A stretch of 64,000 nucleotides of DNA from Wolfiporia cocos (GCA_029448655.1 JACCLO010000008.1:3348001-3412000); one strand, 5' to 3'; positions 37,353-48,618 are shown, counted from the first letter of the stretch. The notes: a model not told the origin generated them from the sequence alone. Numbers and translations are program-made.

Positions 37353-39200
37353 ATGATATTTGGACCAGAATTCCCAGCACGACTGATTGAACTCTTGCCC
37401 GAGGACATTCAGGGAGTCTACAGACTCAACCGATACGAGTGGACTGACACCATTGGAGCCTTCCGTAACCGCGGAGGAATTGTTGTCATTCCAAGAGAAG
37501 ATAGGGCATCGAAGTGGGTAGAAGTATACCCCTCCGCAAGAACGACCGCTTGGGAAATAACGCGTGAAGCGTTCGAACGATTCGGAGAAATCCCTCCGAT
37601 GTCAACCGCGACGTTGACTGAAAACGAAACCGAAACCATCAACAGAACCTCCGATGCCGATGGAAATGCGAATCAGCCTTCGGGCGCCACAGGAATGGCA
37701 GGAATTGAACGCATCGGAGATGATGGGAGAAATCCTGGAAACTTTACAGGAACAGATAACAGCCAGACCGGAGGACAGGACCCTCCAGGATTTATATCTG
37801 CTTTTGCGCAGAGTGGGATTGGGCCTATGGCTGGAGGAACAGACCTCTTTGGAAACCCCTCACAGAACGCACCCGGAATGGGTAGCGGAGGAAATCCGTC
37901 TTGGACCAGCCCAAGCGGAGGAATGGGAACGACAAACCCAGGAACATGGCCTTCAGGCCTATTTGGACGAACCTCCGCAGGTACAAGTGGAGGAGGATTG
38001 GGAGGAAACTTCGGACTCGGAGGAGGGAATGCCCCCCCTCCTGGAGGATTCGGAGGAGGAACCCCCGCGAACCCCGGAGGAGGAAACCCTGGAGGAAACC
38101 CAGGGAACCCCGGAGGAAATCCAGGAAACCCGGGTGGAGGATACCCAGGAGGAGGAGGACCCCCAGGAGGGCCTCCACCACCGAATGCGCCGCAGCCTCA
38201 ACCTCCGGCGCCGAACCCGTATTACCGACCCCCGATGATAAAGATCAATCCCCCAGACGTATTCGACGGGGAAAGGTCCGACATGCAGAACTTCATAAAC
38301 CAGTGCAATTCCTGGTTTACGATGTACGAAACGTCGTTCCAGAACGACGTTCAGAGAGTGATCTTTATCCTCTCTTATATTTCGAACAAGGGGAAAACGG
38401 GCCAATGGAAACAGAACTACCACCGGGTTTATACGAACCCCCAGACGAAACGATTCTTCCCGCCTAGTCTTGCACAATTTGATGCAGACTTCCAGAAAGC
38501 CTTCGGAGCCATTGAAGAGGTACAGAAAGCGCGGAAGAAAATCCTGGACGTAACCCAGGACAGAAAGGACATCGATGATTATATCACCGAGTTCAACAAC
38601 TTGGCCGGGAAGGCCCAATACGATCGATACAGCGCAGACGGAAACGCGCTGCTCATAACCCTCTTCGAGAAAGGGTTACCCGAACACACGACCCGATACA
38701 TCATCGGTGTACGGCCGCTACCGGCGACCATTGACGAATGGCAGTCCGCTGCCTCGTACTATGAAAATACGTACAAGATATTCTTGAAACGGGATAAACC
38801 GTTTGTCAAGAAAAAGGCTTGGCAAGCCTCGAACCAGAACAACGGACGCACTAGTGCTCCGCAGACAACCGCACCAAAAGATCCGAATGCGATGGATGTA
38901 GATCGAATGACCACCCAGGAAAGGGACGATCACATCAAGAAGGGCAAGTGTTTCACCTGCCACCAGCCAGGGCATATGTCGCGAGATTGCCCAAAGAAGC
39001 CAAAGAAGCCAGCCCGCCCTAGGCGGACCACTCGAAAAACCGAAGAAGAAGAAGCCGAGCAAGAAGCTCGCATTGAAGAAGTCTCTGAGGAGGAGACTGA
39101 ATACATCACCGCCAACAGAGCAGTCACAGCAATTAGAGCTCTGAAAGCCAAGAACCCCGAGCTCCTAGCGCGGCTCGTAGAAGAACAGGATTTTGCCTAG
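37353..39200 (+). CDS. family C Gag (ORF1)
   Basis: A 615-residue structural protein expected to form the virus-like particle and bind RNA. Residues about 210-275 are a Gly/Pro/Asn-rich repeat (GGNPGGNPGN type). A retrotransposon Gag core with FDGERSDMQNFINQC starts near 300. A CCHC zinc knuckle CFTCHQPGHMSRDC lies at about 533-546, followed by a Lys/Glu-rich tail. The stop at 39198-39200 is 89 bp before the ATG of pol. The pol frame is also open back to about 39137, overlapping Gag by about 64 nt in the -1 direction, so Pol could be made by frameshifting or by reinitiation; I found no canonical slippery heptamer. Confidence 0.93.
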   Translation: MIFGPEFPARLIELLPEDIQGVYRLNRYEWTDTIGAFRNRGGIVVIPREDRASKWVEVYPSARTTAWEITREAFERFGEIPPMSTATLTENETETINRTSDADGNANQPSGATGMAGIERIGDDGRNPGNFTGTDNSQTGGQDPPGFISAFAQSGIGPMAGGTDLFGNPSQNAPGMGSGGNPSWTSPSGGMGTTNPGTWPSGLFGRTSAGTSGGGLGGNFGLGGGNAPPPGGFGGGTPANPGGGNPGGNPGNPGGNPGNPGGGYPGGGGPPGGPPPPNAPQPQPPAPNPYYRPPMIKINPPDVFDGERSDMQNFINQCNSWFTMYETSFQNDVQRVIFILSYISNKGKTGQWKQNYHRVYTNPQTKRFFPPSLAQFDADFQKAFGAIEEVQKARKKILDVTQDRKDIDDYITEFNNLAGKAQYDRYSADGNALLITLFEKGLPEHTTRYIIGVRPLPATIDEWQSAASYYENTYKIFLKRDKPFVKKKAWQASNQNNGRTSAPQTTAPKDPNAMDVDRMTTQERDDHIKKGKCFTCHQPGHMSRDCPKKPKKPARPRRTTRKTEEEEAEQEARIEEVSEEETEYITANRAVTAIRALKAKNPELLARLVEEQDFA

Positions 39201-39289
39201 GAGGGAAGTCCACGGTCTTACCCTCCGAGAAAGCAGCACATGTAATTACCTCGTTCGAGAAGAATCGATCCCTCTTCATCCCGGTAATC

Positions 39290-42200
39290 ATGGCGCTGGC
39301 AAAACCCGTGAAGTGCAATGCACTAATCGACTCAGGAGCGATGTCGAACCTAATCCACAGCAGAGTGGTAGAAAAATACAAGGTGCCCACGCAACCCTTG
39401 AAGAACCCGATCATCGTCAAAAACGTTGACGGAACGGAAAACAAAGATGGGCGAATAGATCGAGAAGCCACCATACTACTACGATATCCGAAGACCCAGA
39501 AAACGCGAAAAGTCCGATTCCTTGTAGGATCAATCGGAACAGAAAATATGATTCTAGGGTATGGATGGCTAAAAGATGAAAACCCCACGATCGACTGGAA
39601 GGACCAAACAGTCGATATACGATCGATACTAGGGGCAGAAGAAAAGAAACAGGAAGCCACAATCCGAATGGACACGGTGGAAATGGTAGTTGCCCCAGAA
39701 GGAAGAATTCCAACAAGGGGGACCCAAGAAGCTGCGGGGTATGATCTTTACGCCGCAGAAGAAACCGAGATTCCAGCCGGAGGATGGAAACTCGTCTCCA
39801 CAGGAGTAAAAATGAAGATCCCAAAGGGATCGTATGGAAAGCTGGCCGGACGATCGGGCAACACCCTCAGACACGGATTGGTAGTACAAGCCGGAATCAT
39901 AGACTCGGACTACCGAGGAGACGTCGGAGCCATCGTCTTCAACTACTCAGACAAAGCGCACAGAATTATCCCGGGCATGCGAATAGCCCAGATAATTTTC
40001 GAACGACACCTCACCCCCGACATCCTAGAGGTCAAAAACCTAGATGAAACAGAACGAGGGGAGAAAGGGTTCGGATCCACGGACCAGCCAGAAGAAACAG
40101 CGCAACGACTCTATACTCCCGAAGAGTACGAAACGATCCGACGCTTCGCAAAAGATAACCCTAGGATCATAGGAAAGAAAGGGGAGACGCGAAAGAAGTT
40201 CCGAACAAAAATACAAATCATCAACGCTGTCAGGAAAGCGCTAACGAAGTCTCAGGAATTCGCACAGAAAACCCCCGAACCAGAACGAACGATTGAAGAG
40301 ATGGTCCCGAAACACCTACTGGACTTCGCCAAGGTGTTCAGTAAGGAGTCCGCAGCAGCGTTCCCCCCGTCGAGACCATGGGACCACGCAATCGAATTAA
40401 AACCCGATTTCGTGCCGAAAGACTGCAAAGTCTATGCACTCTCGCCTAAAGAGCAACAGGCGTTGGACGAATTCCTAAAAGAAAACCTGGCCAAGGGATT
40501 CATAGTCCCTTCAAAATCCCCGATGGCGTCACCATTCTTTTTCGTCCCAAAGAAAGACAGCGGCCTGCGACCCTGTCAAGATTATCGATATCTGAACGAA
40601 GGAACGATAAAGAACGTCTATCCCTTGCCACTGATCTCAGAACTCCTGGAAAAGCTGAAAGGGGCAAAGGTCTTCACAAAAATGGACCTTAGAGCGGGAT
40701 ACAATAACGTACGAATCAAAAAGGGAGACGAATGGAAAGCGGCCTTCAAAACAAACCGAGGGTTGTACGAGCCCACGGTTATGTTTTTCGGATTGTGCAA
40801 TGCCCCCGGGACCTTTCAGGCAATGATGAACGAAATCCTGAAAAAAGAAATCCTCGAAGGATGGGTGCTCGTTTATATGGACGACATCCTAATTTTCTCG
40901 GAGGACGAGAAAACACACAAGGAACGAGAACGGCGTATCCTTCAGAGATTGGTGGATAACCATCTCTTTGTGAAACCTGAAAAATGCGCCTTTGGTGTCG
41001 ACAGAGTCGAGTTTCTGGGACTAGTCATCACCCCAGGAAACATCCAGATGGACCCAGCGAAACTCAAAGGGATTAAGGAGTGGCCGACTCCCCGAAACCT
41101 CAAGGAAGTCAGATCCTTCCTAGGATTTGCGAACTTCTATCGGAAATTTATCGACCACTACTCTACGCACGCCCGACCCTTGGTTGACCTCACAAAAACA
41201 GTCACGGGGACAGGATTCCAATGGACGAAGAAGGAACAGAAAGCATTCGAGTTCATGAAGGAAGCATTCACGACGGCGCCCGCACTAGGGACGCCGGACA
41301 AAGAGAAACCGTTCATCCTTGAAACAGACGCATCTCAGTTCGCCACAGGAGCGGTACTGAAACAGACAGATGAAACAGGGCGCGAACGGCCGGTGGGATA
41401 TCTCTCACAATCCCTGACATCAACAGAACAGAACTACGAAATCTACGATCGCAAACTACTCGGAATAGTCCGAGCACTAGAAGAATGGCGGCACCTGTTA
41501 GAAGGAGCACCGCATCGGATCTTGATCCGAAGCGATCATCAGAACCTGACGTACTGGAGAAGCGCACAGCGCCTAAATCGGCGACAAGCGAGATGGCATC
41601 TATTCCTTTCGCAATTCGACCTGAAATTGCAGCACGTCCCCGGAAGGAAACTAGTCATGGCCGACACGCTTTCCAGGTTGTACCACCTGGACGAAAGCAA
41701 CGAAGACAACGAGGGAATCACCATGATTCCAGACGAACTCGTCGTCCACGCAATCCAGATCCCGATCATCGATCGGATCAAGAACGCCCACGATCGAGAT
41801 GAATCTGCGGAACAGGCGATCCGCGCCCTGGGAAGAACAGGCGAATTCCCCGCGAAGACCACCGCGGATGAATGGCAACAAACGGATGGGGTACTGCTCT
41901 ACAGGGGCAGGATGTACGTACCGAAGGATGAGGGCCTTCGACGAGACGTCATCTCAAAATACCACAACACGATCCCGGCCGGACACCCTGGGATCTGGGG
42001 TACAACAGTACAGGTTAAGACCCATTTTTGGTGGCCCGACATGGGAACAATGATAGCGGAATACGTCCGGGGCTGTGCAATCTGTCAACAGATGAAACCT
42101 GATAGAAACCCGCTGAAACCCCCTTTGCAGCCAATACCGACACGGGAAGACGCCCTCCCCTTCTCACAGTGCTCGGTCGATTTTGTCACCGACCTGCCAA

Positions 42201-44344
42201 GAGTCGGAAAGTATGACTCCATGATGGTAATTGTCGACCATGGCCTATCCAAGGCCATCTCTCTTACCCCATGCGACAAAACGGTCACGAGCGAAGGGGC
42301 CGCAGAAATATTTCACCGAAAAATCTACTCGCTATACGGCATCCCCCGAAAAATCATTTCAGACAGAGGACCACAGTTTGCATCAAAACTTTTCAAGGAA
42401 TTATGCAAGCTACAGGGAACAGAATCGGCGATGAGTACGGCGTACCATCCACAAACCGACGGACAAACAGAAAGAATGAACCAGCAAATCGAAGTATACC
42501 TTCGCATTTACTGCATGAACGACCCGTTCCAATGGGTACAACGACTACCTGACGTCGAATTTGCGCACAACACCAGACGAACCGAAAACCGGCCAGCGCC
42601 ACTCGAAATAATCCTGGGATATATCCCGAGAGGGTTCCCAGACTATGACAGAGTAGGGAACGTCCCGGCAGCAGTTGACAGGATCAAGAAGATCAAAGAG
42701 GCGCGAAAGATGGCATTTATCGCGCATGAATTAGCCCAGAAAAGAATGGCAGGGCGGTTCCTTAGAGAACTGCCAAAGCTCGAGAAAGGGGACAAGGTCT
42801 GGCTCGATGCCAAGAACCTAACAATCCCCTACGAATCAAACAAACTAGCACCAAAAAGAGAGGGACCCTTCACCATCACAGAAAAGATGGGACCCACGAC
42901 ATACCGGTTGCAGTTACCGACCAACTGGAAAGTTCACCCGGTATTCCATGCCGCCTTACTAAAACCGTTCAGAGAAACAAGGGTGCACGGACCCAATTAC
43001 CTGCGGCCGCCACCTGATATCGTCAAGGGACAAGAAGAATACGAAGTCGAAGCAATCTTGGCTGATAGATGGCGAGGGAAGAAGCACCAGTACTTCGTCA
43101 AATGGAAAGGCTATGCCACGGCCGACAATTCATGGGAAGACGAGGCGAACTTGGAGCACTCCAAGGAGCTGATAAAAGACTACCACAGAACGAGAGTCAG
43201 GACAACCCCAACACTCGAAAATCGAACGATAATAGTATGTCGACGACTCGCCACCAGCTCCCTCGCCGCGCTCCGACCCCTCACAGCGATGCGGGTCACA
43301 GGGAGGGACGACCGAGAGGTACGCCGCAAAGGAGGCATTCCCCCCAGCATCTACAGATCAGACATGCCCTGCTCTGGTACAGGGCCGAGGGACCTTTTGC
43401 TGGCCGAGCCGATGGCTGGACGGCCCTCTTCGACATCACGCAGGACCTCACCCACATTTACAGCTCGTACCAGAACATCACCGAGGACCTCATCCGAATG
43501 GAGGGGCAGATCAGAACGCAGAGAGAGGGACTCGAGTTACTCACCAACAGACTTATCGACCGACTGGCCGCCACCACGACGGCCCGACTACGACACGCGC
43601 TCAACGACTTCGAGGATCGCGAGCACGTTACTCCCAACCGACCCGAATACGTACCACGACCCGCCCGCTTTTTCACCACCGACGAACGACGCCGAGTTGC
43701 AAGGCCGTTTGATTTTATGGAGGGCGATAGAGTACTATTTCCACTGCCTACCGAGACTCAGAGGGCCCGCCGAACAGGAATTAGAGACCCGACGCCACGT
43801 ATTCCTAGTATGGGAGGCAACGGGAGCCGTGAACCACCTGCACGCCCGACGAGCCCTAGGGCTACCCCAGAACGACAGCGAAGAGCGAATAGCACGCCGC
43901 CTATTCGACGATCTTCATCGGTGCAGAGCATTACCCGCGAGGAGTTTGAGCGAGGTGCGAGGGAACACGCACGCGACACCGCCTCCTTACCCACATGGGC
44001 GCGACGGAACCTTCACCGCGCCGCTCACCACTGGAGATATCGACACAACGAATATCTCCGAGATATCCCTTCCCTACGGGTACCAGCGAGGCCCTCGCCT
44101 GAACAACCCTGTCGACAGTGCGGATCCGCTAGTCACTGGATCCTCGACTGCCCCGATTATACTTGCCGAGCTTGTGGGCTCAATCAACCAGGTCATCGAC
44201 AGAATGAATGCCGCCAACACTTCGTATGGCGAACTCCTACGACCCCGTCCCTCAGCGGGAACGGCGACATCTACAACGAACAGGACGCCGAGGCACTCTG
44301 AAGAGAGGAACTTGGAAAATTCGTCGAGGCCGACGAATGCCTAG
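39290..44344 (+). CDS. family C Pol with internal dUTPase and chromodomain (ORF2)
   Basis: A 1,684-residue polyprotein. Order: aspartic protease (LIDSGAMSN, about 12-20); complete dUTPase (AAGYDLYAAE at 148-157, AGRSGN 186-191, GIIDSDYRGDVG 202-213, MRIAQIIF 230-237, RGEKGFGST 256-264); reverse transcriptase with YMDD at 529-532; RNase H from about 675; integrase with an HHCC zinc site (H892, H899, C929, C932) and DDE residues near D963, D1025 and E1061; chromodomain at about 1250-1298 with YFVKWKGY and SWEDEANL. The chromodomain places it among chromoviruses, whose integrases target marked chromatin. Residues from about 1316 to the end have no known domain and overlap a third ORF in another frame. 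All catalytic residues are present, so it is probably functional. Confidence 0.95.
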   Translation: MALAKPVKCNALIDSGAMSNLIHSRVVEKYKVPTQPLKNPIIVKNVDGTENKDGRIDREATILLRYPKTQKTRKVRFLVGSIGTENMILGYGWLKDENPTIDWKDQTVDIRSILGAEEKKQEATIRMDTVEMVVAPEGRIPTRGTQEAAGYDLYAAEETEIPAGGWKLVSTGVKMKIPKGSYGKLAGRSGNTLRHGLVVQAGIIDSDYRGDVGAIVFNYSDKAHRIIPGMRIAQIIFERHLTPDILEVKNLDETERGEKGFGSTDQPEETAQRLYTPEEYETIRRFAKDNPRIIGKKGETRKKFRTKIQIINAVRKALTKSQEFAQKTPEPERTIEEMVPKHLLDFAKVFSKESAAAFPPSRPWDHAIELKPDFVPKDCKVYALSPKEQQALDEFLKENLAKGFIVPSKSPMASPFFFVPKKDSGLRPCQDYRYLNEGTIKNVYPLPLISELLEKLKGAKVFTKMDLRAGYNNVRIKKGDEWKAAFKTNRGLYEPTVMFFGLCNAPGTFQAMMNEILKKEILEGWVLVYMDDILIFSEDEKTHKERERRILQRLVDNHLFVKPEKCAFGVDRVEFLGLVITPGNIQMDPAKLKGIKEWPTPRNLKEVRSFLGFANFYRKFIDHYSTHARPLVDLTKTVTGTGFQWTKKEQKAFEFMKEAFTTAPALGTPDKEKPFILETDASQFATGAVLKQTDETGRERPVGYLSQSLTSTEQNYEIYDRKLLGIVRALEEWRHLLEGAPHRILIRSDHQNLTYWRSAQRLNRRQARWHLFLSQFDLKLQHVPGRKLVMADTLSRLYHLDESNEDNEGITMIPDELVVHAIQIPIIDRIKNAHDRDESAEQAIRALGRTGEFPAKTTADEWQQTDGVLLYRGRMYVPKDEGLRRDVISKYHNTIPAGHPGIWGTTVQVKTHFWWPDMGTMIAEYVRGCAICQQMKPDRNPLKPPLQPIPTREDALPFSQCSVDFVTDLPRVGKYDSMMVIVDHGLSKAISLTPCDKTVTSEGAAEIFHRKIYSLYGIPRKIISDRGPQFASKLFKELCKLQGTESAMSTAYHPQTDGQTERMNQQIEVYLRIYCMNDPFQWVQRLPDVEFAHNTRRTENRPAPLEIILGYIPRGFPDYDRVGNVPAAVDRIKKIKEARKMAFIAHELAQKRMAGRFLRELPKLEKGDKVWLDAKNLTIPYESNKLAPKREGPFTITEKMGPTTYRLQLPTNWKVHPVFHAALLKPFRETRVHGPNYLRPPPDIVKGQEEYEVEAILADRWRGKKHQYFVKWKGYATADNSWEDEANLEHSKELIKDYHRTRVRTTPTLENRTIIVCRRLATSSLAALRPLTAMRVTGRDDREVRRKGGIPPSIYRSDMPCSGTGPRDLLLAEPMAGRPSSTSRRTSPTFTARTRTSPRTSSEWRGRSERRERDSSYSPTDLSTDWPPPRRPDYDTRSTTSRIASTLLPTDPNTYHDPPAFSPPTNDAELQGRLILWRAIEYYFHCLPRLRGPAEQELETRRHVFLVWEATGAVNHLHARRALGLPQNDSEERIARRLFDDLHRCRALPARSLSEVRGNTHATPPPYPHGRDGTFTAPLTTGDIDTTNISEISLPYGYQRGPRLNNPVDSADPLVTGSSTAPIILAELVGSINQVIDRMNAANTSYGELLRPRPSAGTATSTTNRTPRHSEERNLENSSRPTNA
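43237..44301 (+). CDS. overlapping zinc-knuckle ORF (ORF3) of family C
   Basis: A 354-codon ORF (open from 43069, first sensible ATG 43237) in a different frame from pol, starting just where the chromodomain-linked part of pol ends. It has a predicted helical, coiled-coil-like stretch (ITQDLTHIYSSYQNITEDLI onward, about residues 70-125), an Arg/Pro/Ser-rich middle, and two C-terminal zinc knuckles: CRQCGSASHWILDC at about 292-305 and CRACGLNQPGHRQNEC at about 310-325. Two knuckles in a shadow frame are unlikely by chance, so I judge it real; it may be a nucleic-acid-binding accessory protein. The pol frame over the same DNA also looks partly protein-like (43720-43960), so both may be translated, or old compensating frameshifts may have mixed them. 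Confidence 0.6.
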   Translation: MSTTRHQLPRRAPTPHSDAGHREGRPRGTPQRRHSPQHLQIRHALLWYRAEGPFAGRADGWTALFDITQDLTHIYSSYQNITEDLIRMEGQIRTQREGLELLTNRLIDRLAATTTARLRHALNDFEDREHVTPNRPEYVPRPARFFTTDERRRVARPFDFMEGDRVLFPLPTETQRARRTGIRDPTPRIPSMGGNGSREPPARPTSPRATPERQRRANSTPPIRRSSSVQSITREEFERGAREHARDTASLPTWARRNLHRAAHHWRYRHNEYLRDIPSLRVPARPSPEQPCRQCGSASHWILDCPDYTCRACGLNQPGHRQNECRQHFVWRTPTTPSLSGNGDIYNEQDAEAL

Positions 44345-44355
44345 GGAGGGGCTGA
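44343..44355 (+). promoter_or_regulatory. family C polypurine tract
   Basis: AGGGAGGGGCTGA directly before the 3' LTR, overlapping the last base pairs of the pol stop codon; the expected primer for plus-strand DNA synthesis. Confidence 0.7.
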
Positions 44356-45064
44356 TGTTACGGTTATTTTGATTTTTCGAATATCGGCAGAACTCACCAT
44401 CGGGCGAATACGATACAGGGACTTGTTGCGCAACCAACCCACCTGGCTATTCGTGACTCTACTGGGCGCATCCCCAGTTGTACTAGTTTGTAGGGCGTGT
44501 TTCATCATTGGCAGATCCAACTCTGCCCCCCGTTTCATGTTTATCATTTATTAGCTGATAGATGGCGTTCAACCGCCATCATTCCTAACTATCGTCTCGG
44601 ATATATCACTACATACTTATCAAACGTTTGATACTATAGCGTAGATAGTAGCGGTGACATCTGGGACAGGTCCGACCCCTGGAAGCTAACGTAGTATATA
44701 AACTCATGTACTTACTGTCGAGGCTCTTCAGCTCGACCTTGTTGTACAAACAAGAAGTCTTATACTCGTTCTCAAACGTAGGAAACTACGCTCAGTATTT
44801 CTCTCTCGAGCGACCGAACGACTAAGTCCTCGAAGTGCACACTGACTTCTCGGACTTAGGCGAGTCTTATATTCTATTCGACTCGCACCTGAACAGATTA
44901 TATCCTCTAACGCGTATTGGATATTAACCGATCTCCTAAGAACTTCACTTAGGATCCGAAGGCATCTAACGAGTATTTGCCTTGCATACGGCGACAAGCC
45001 TACGTGCAGAAGAACGATCTATATTCGCGACTCGAATATACGAACGGGTATTCGACCCGTAACA
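44356..45064 (+). repeat. Gypsy family C 3' LTR
   Basis: 709 bp, identical by eye to 36598-37306, followed by the GTCGC target copy. Confidence 0.95.
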
Positions 45065-48000
45065 GTCGCACCTGGGACGTATGCCAAGTATAAGCGCAAG
45101 GGTACGGTTGCCGACGTATGGACTGGCATTGTAGCCGAGTTCTCCAGCAAGTCCCTGCTTGCCCGCTCGAACATGCGTCGTGACTTCCTCAACATGCGAT
45201 ATGTTCCCGGCTTGGACCTGCACTCCGAACTTGATCGCCTTCGCCTCGCATACGAGAACCTGCTCACCTTTGACATCGAGATTCCGGACAACGAGTATGC
45301 CTCTGTCGTCATAAATTTCCTGCCGTCCGAGCTCTCCGCATTTATCTCCCAGATTTCGGCACAGATGAAGTTGCAGCTGCACCTCAGCTCACAGTCTTCC
45401 GGTGGTAGTGCAACACCAGCTAGTCCAATAGATCCTGATAAGCCAGTCATCGATCCAGAGCTCATGATGGCCATTGTCTTGGAGGAGTGGGACAGGCGGG
45501 AAGTGGAGCGGAAGCCGAAGGGCAGAACGAAGGAGACCGGCGTTGCAGCCATTGCCGTGTCGACGGAGAAGCCCAGGAAGCCGAAAGGGAGAGGTCCACG
45601 GAAGCCTGTTGGAGAATGCTGGAACTGCGGTGGAAAGGGCCACAAGGAGGCCCAGTGTCCGAGCCCGAAGGCTGACGATAAGAAAGGCAAGGATGCGCAG
45701 CAGAAGGATGGTGCCCGCCCAAGCACAAGTGCGAACACGTCCAAACCCGCAACTGGCTCTGCAAATGTAGCTGCGACTGCGCGTATCAGTGCACTTGATG
45801 CCATCGCCGGAGCATGGTCTACAATGCCTGCTTGCATGTTCCGTGCACCTGTGGAGACCGATAGCGATGCTGAGGATGAGCTCTACTCTGCCGCTGGAGA
45901 CTCCGACTATAGCGATCTCACAGAGAAGTCTTCGGCAGACTCCATTCCATCCCTGCATACTGTGTCTGACTCGAGTGCTGTTTCCACTGCCGAGACATCG
46001 AGTGCGGACCATGAGGGCGAGGAGGACGAGTCCTTGCCCATGCCGGAGCGTGTTCCATTATCGGAGCGTTTGCAGAATGTGACCAATTGGGTCGCACACA
46101 TGTTGGGGTTGGAGAGCGAGGGTGACGACCCTGCTTTACTGAGCGCTGCTGCGCTAGTGCCCGATGCTGCCACTGCCGCAGCGAACCAGCCTGTCGACTT
46201 GTACGACTCCGGCGCAACACATCACATGTCCCCTTATCGTGACGGCTTCACCAGCTTTCGGGAGATGCCTGCAAAGTCTATGAGTGCTGCCAATCAGCAG
46301 CAGTTTCATGCCACGGGTGTAGGTGAAATGATCATACCTGTTCCGAACCCACCGCAGGACGCTACACGCATCAGATTGATGGACGTCCTCTACACGCCGG
46401 CTCTGGGGTTCAACCTCGTCTCGATTGGGCGGATTGACGACGCAGGTTATACAGCAACCTTCGCAGCTGGACGATGTGTTATTGTCAATGTGGAAGGCAT
46501 CACTGTGGGCCAGGTACCCAAGACACGCGGCCTATACATGGTCGTGCGAGATCGCAGCCATTGTGCTGCTAATGCAACGTCAGCCAAAGCCGAGAAGCTG
46601 ACGGAGATGGAGGCTCACCGTCGTTTTGGACATATCGCAATCCGGGCGATTCGCGAGTTGATTTCCAACGGTTTTATCTCGGGCGTGGAGCTTGTTTCAT
46701 CGCCAGAGCAGGAATTGCATTGTGAAGCTTGCGTTCGTGCAAAGTCGACTCGAAAGCCTGTGCCTAGGGAGCGCGAAGGAGAACGTGCCACAGAATTTGG
46801 CGAGGAGGTTCATTCCGATGTCTGGGGACCTTCGCGCATTGCCACCCTAGGCGGTCGCAGGTATTATGTCAGTTTCACGGACGACAAGACACGCTTCACC
46901 ACACTCTACCTTCTCAGAACCAAACGCGAGGTTTTTGAGACGTTCTGTGCATTTGAGGCATGGCTCGAGCGGCACCACAATGCCCAGATCAAGTTCCTCA
47001 ACACGGACCGTGGAGGCGAGTACCTGAGTGAGGAATTCCGGAGCCACCTCGAGCAGCGAGGCATTGAATCGAAGTTGTCGGTTCACGATACATCTCAGGA
47101 GGCCGGGGTGTCTGAGCGGCTGAATCGGACCCTGATGGAGAAGGTTCGGGCCATGCTTATCGCCTCCAGCCTGCCGCGTTTCCTGTGGGGCGAAGCTGTC
47201 ATGCATGCCGTATGGTTGAAGAACCGCACTTCGACGAAGGCCCTTGGTGGGCGGACACCTTGGGCAGCTGCCACGGGGGCTGTTCCTGACATGAGCGGCA
47301 TCCCTGAATGGGGATCCAAGGCCTGGGTGCATGATACCAGTGATGGCAAGGTCGGCAAGCGTGCAAAATGCGGCCGTTGGGTCGGATTTGATGCACAGAG
47401 CAAGGGCCATCGTGTTTACTGGCCGGAGCAGCGGTCAGTAACTGTGGAACGTAACGTGCATTTCACGGTGCCGGACTTACCCCCTGCTCCCCTGGATGAC
47501 GCTGTCGAGCTTGAGGGGGAGGAGAGCAGCGGCGAAAACAAGCCCGCCACGCCGCCGCCTGGGACTGTAAAAGAGCCGATTAGCGACTCTGCCAGTGAGG
47601 CGGACGACACAGACATACCTGACGTCCCTCCTCAACCTGCTGACCTCCTGCCTGCACCTGTGCCGCCGTCTAGTCGGCCCACTCGAATCCGCAAGCCGTC
47701 TGCGAAGCTCAAGGCCATCCTAGCCGGTGAGAGCGCCACCCAGAAGCCGCCGCGCGGCGTAGTCATGCCAACCGTACCGGATGAGGCCCAAGACGAGCAA
47801 GCCGTAGAGGATCTCCTCACAGAGGAGATCAATGGCGTCGCAATGGCGGCGCAGATGGCGGATGTCGAAGGACTGGACCCCCGCTCACTTGAGGAGGCAA
47901 GGCGGAGACCTGAGTGGCCGCGGTGGGAAGAGGCTATGAAGGAGGAGCTTGAGGCGCTCGAGGCACATGGGACCTGGCGTCTAGAGAAGCCGCCGCTGGG

Positions 48001-48070
48001 TGCTAACGTCGTCAGCTGCCGATGGGTCTTTCATGCAAAGAAGGATGCCTCTGGGAATGTGTACCGATAC

Positions 48071-48190
48071 CACAGGACATCAAGGCGCGATACCCCGAGC
48101 GTGTTTTGACGGGTTTTTGTAAATACACCATGCAATAACCCGGCAATACCCCAGGGAAGCGATATCCTGTCAATACCTCCTCGGATATTC
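48071..48190 (+). repeat. CACTA left terminus with subterminal motifs
   Basis: The terminal CACAGGACATCA is followed by GATACCCC, GTGTTTTGACGGG, GTAAATACACC, GCAATA and CAATACC units that recur, inverted, at the right end. Confidence 0.7.
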
Positions 48191-48618
48191 TTATCTAATG
48201 CATCATGTGACCACCATCACCCATATGCATATTACGCGACTTGAGACTTGCTTGAACGTGGACTTGTCCATTGACATCGACGACCAACCTTCACGCAGGC
48301 AAGCTTACCGCAGCCACCCTTACCCACCCTGCATATGCATGTTTTCTCAGCTCTGTTATAAGGCTTCACTTACTGACTTTGACACTCACCAGTCAGTCGG
48401 ACATTCCAGACTCTGTGGTGAGGGTTAAAATTCGCAATATCATAAGCAGTAATACCTCACAGCAAGGGTTATGATACCGAATAGATGTGCAATCAAAATG
48501 TTGAACTCGTCCTTAGCGGACAGTCATTTCGGTGCGCATCTCTCCGTGTAATACCTCATTTCTGAATACATGTATGTTCCCAGATGGATGCTTGTCGTCC
48601 TTATATCGGTCAGGTTGC

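Larger units (their letters stand above)
36598..45064 (+). mobile_element. complete Gypsy chromovirus with dUTPase (family C)
   Basis: An 8,467-bp Ty3/Gypsy element with 709-bp LTRs (36598-37306 and 44356-45064) that look identical by eye, TG...CA ends, and the 5-bp duplication GTCGC (36593-36597 and 45065-45069). It carries intact Gag and Pol ORFs plus a third overlapping ORF, a self-priming-type primer site and a polypurine tract. It inserted into the Copia Gag coding sequence. Identical LTRs mean recent insertion, and it could still be mobile. Two diverged solo LTRs lie at 18.3 and 19.3 kb. Confidence 0.96.

Noticed and set aside
37654..38467. Long frames rich in Glu/Arg inside family C gag
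   Set aside because: Products of reading the GGA/CCC-rich Gly repeat in other frames; no conserved domain.
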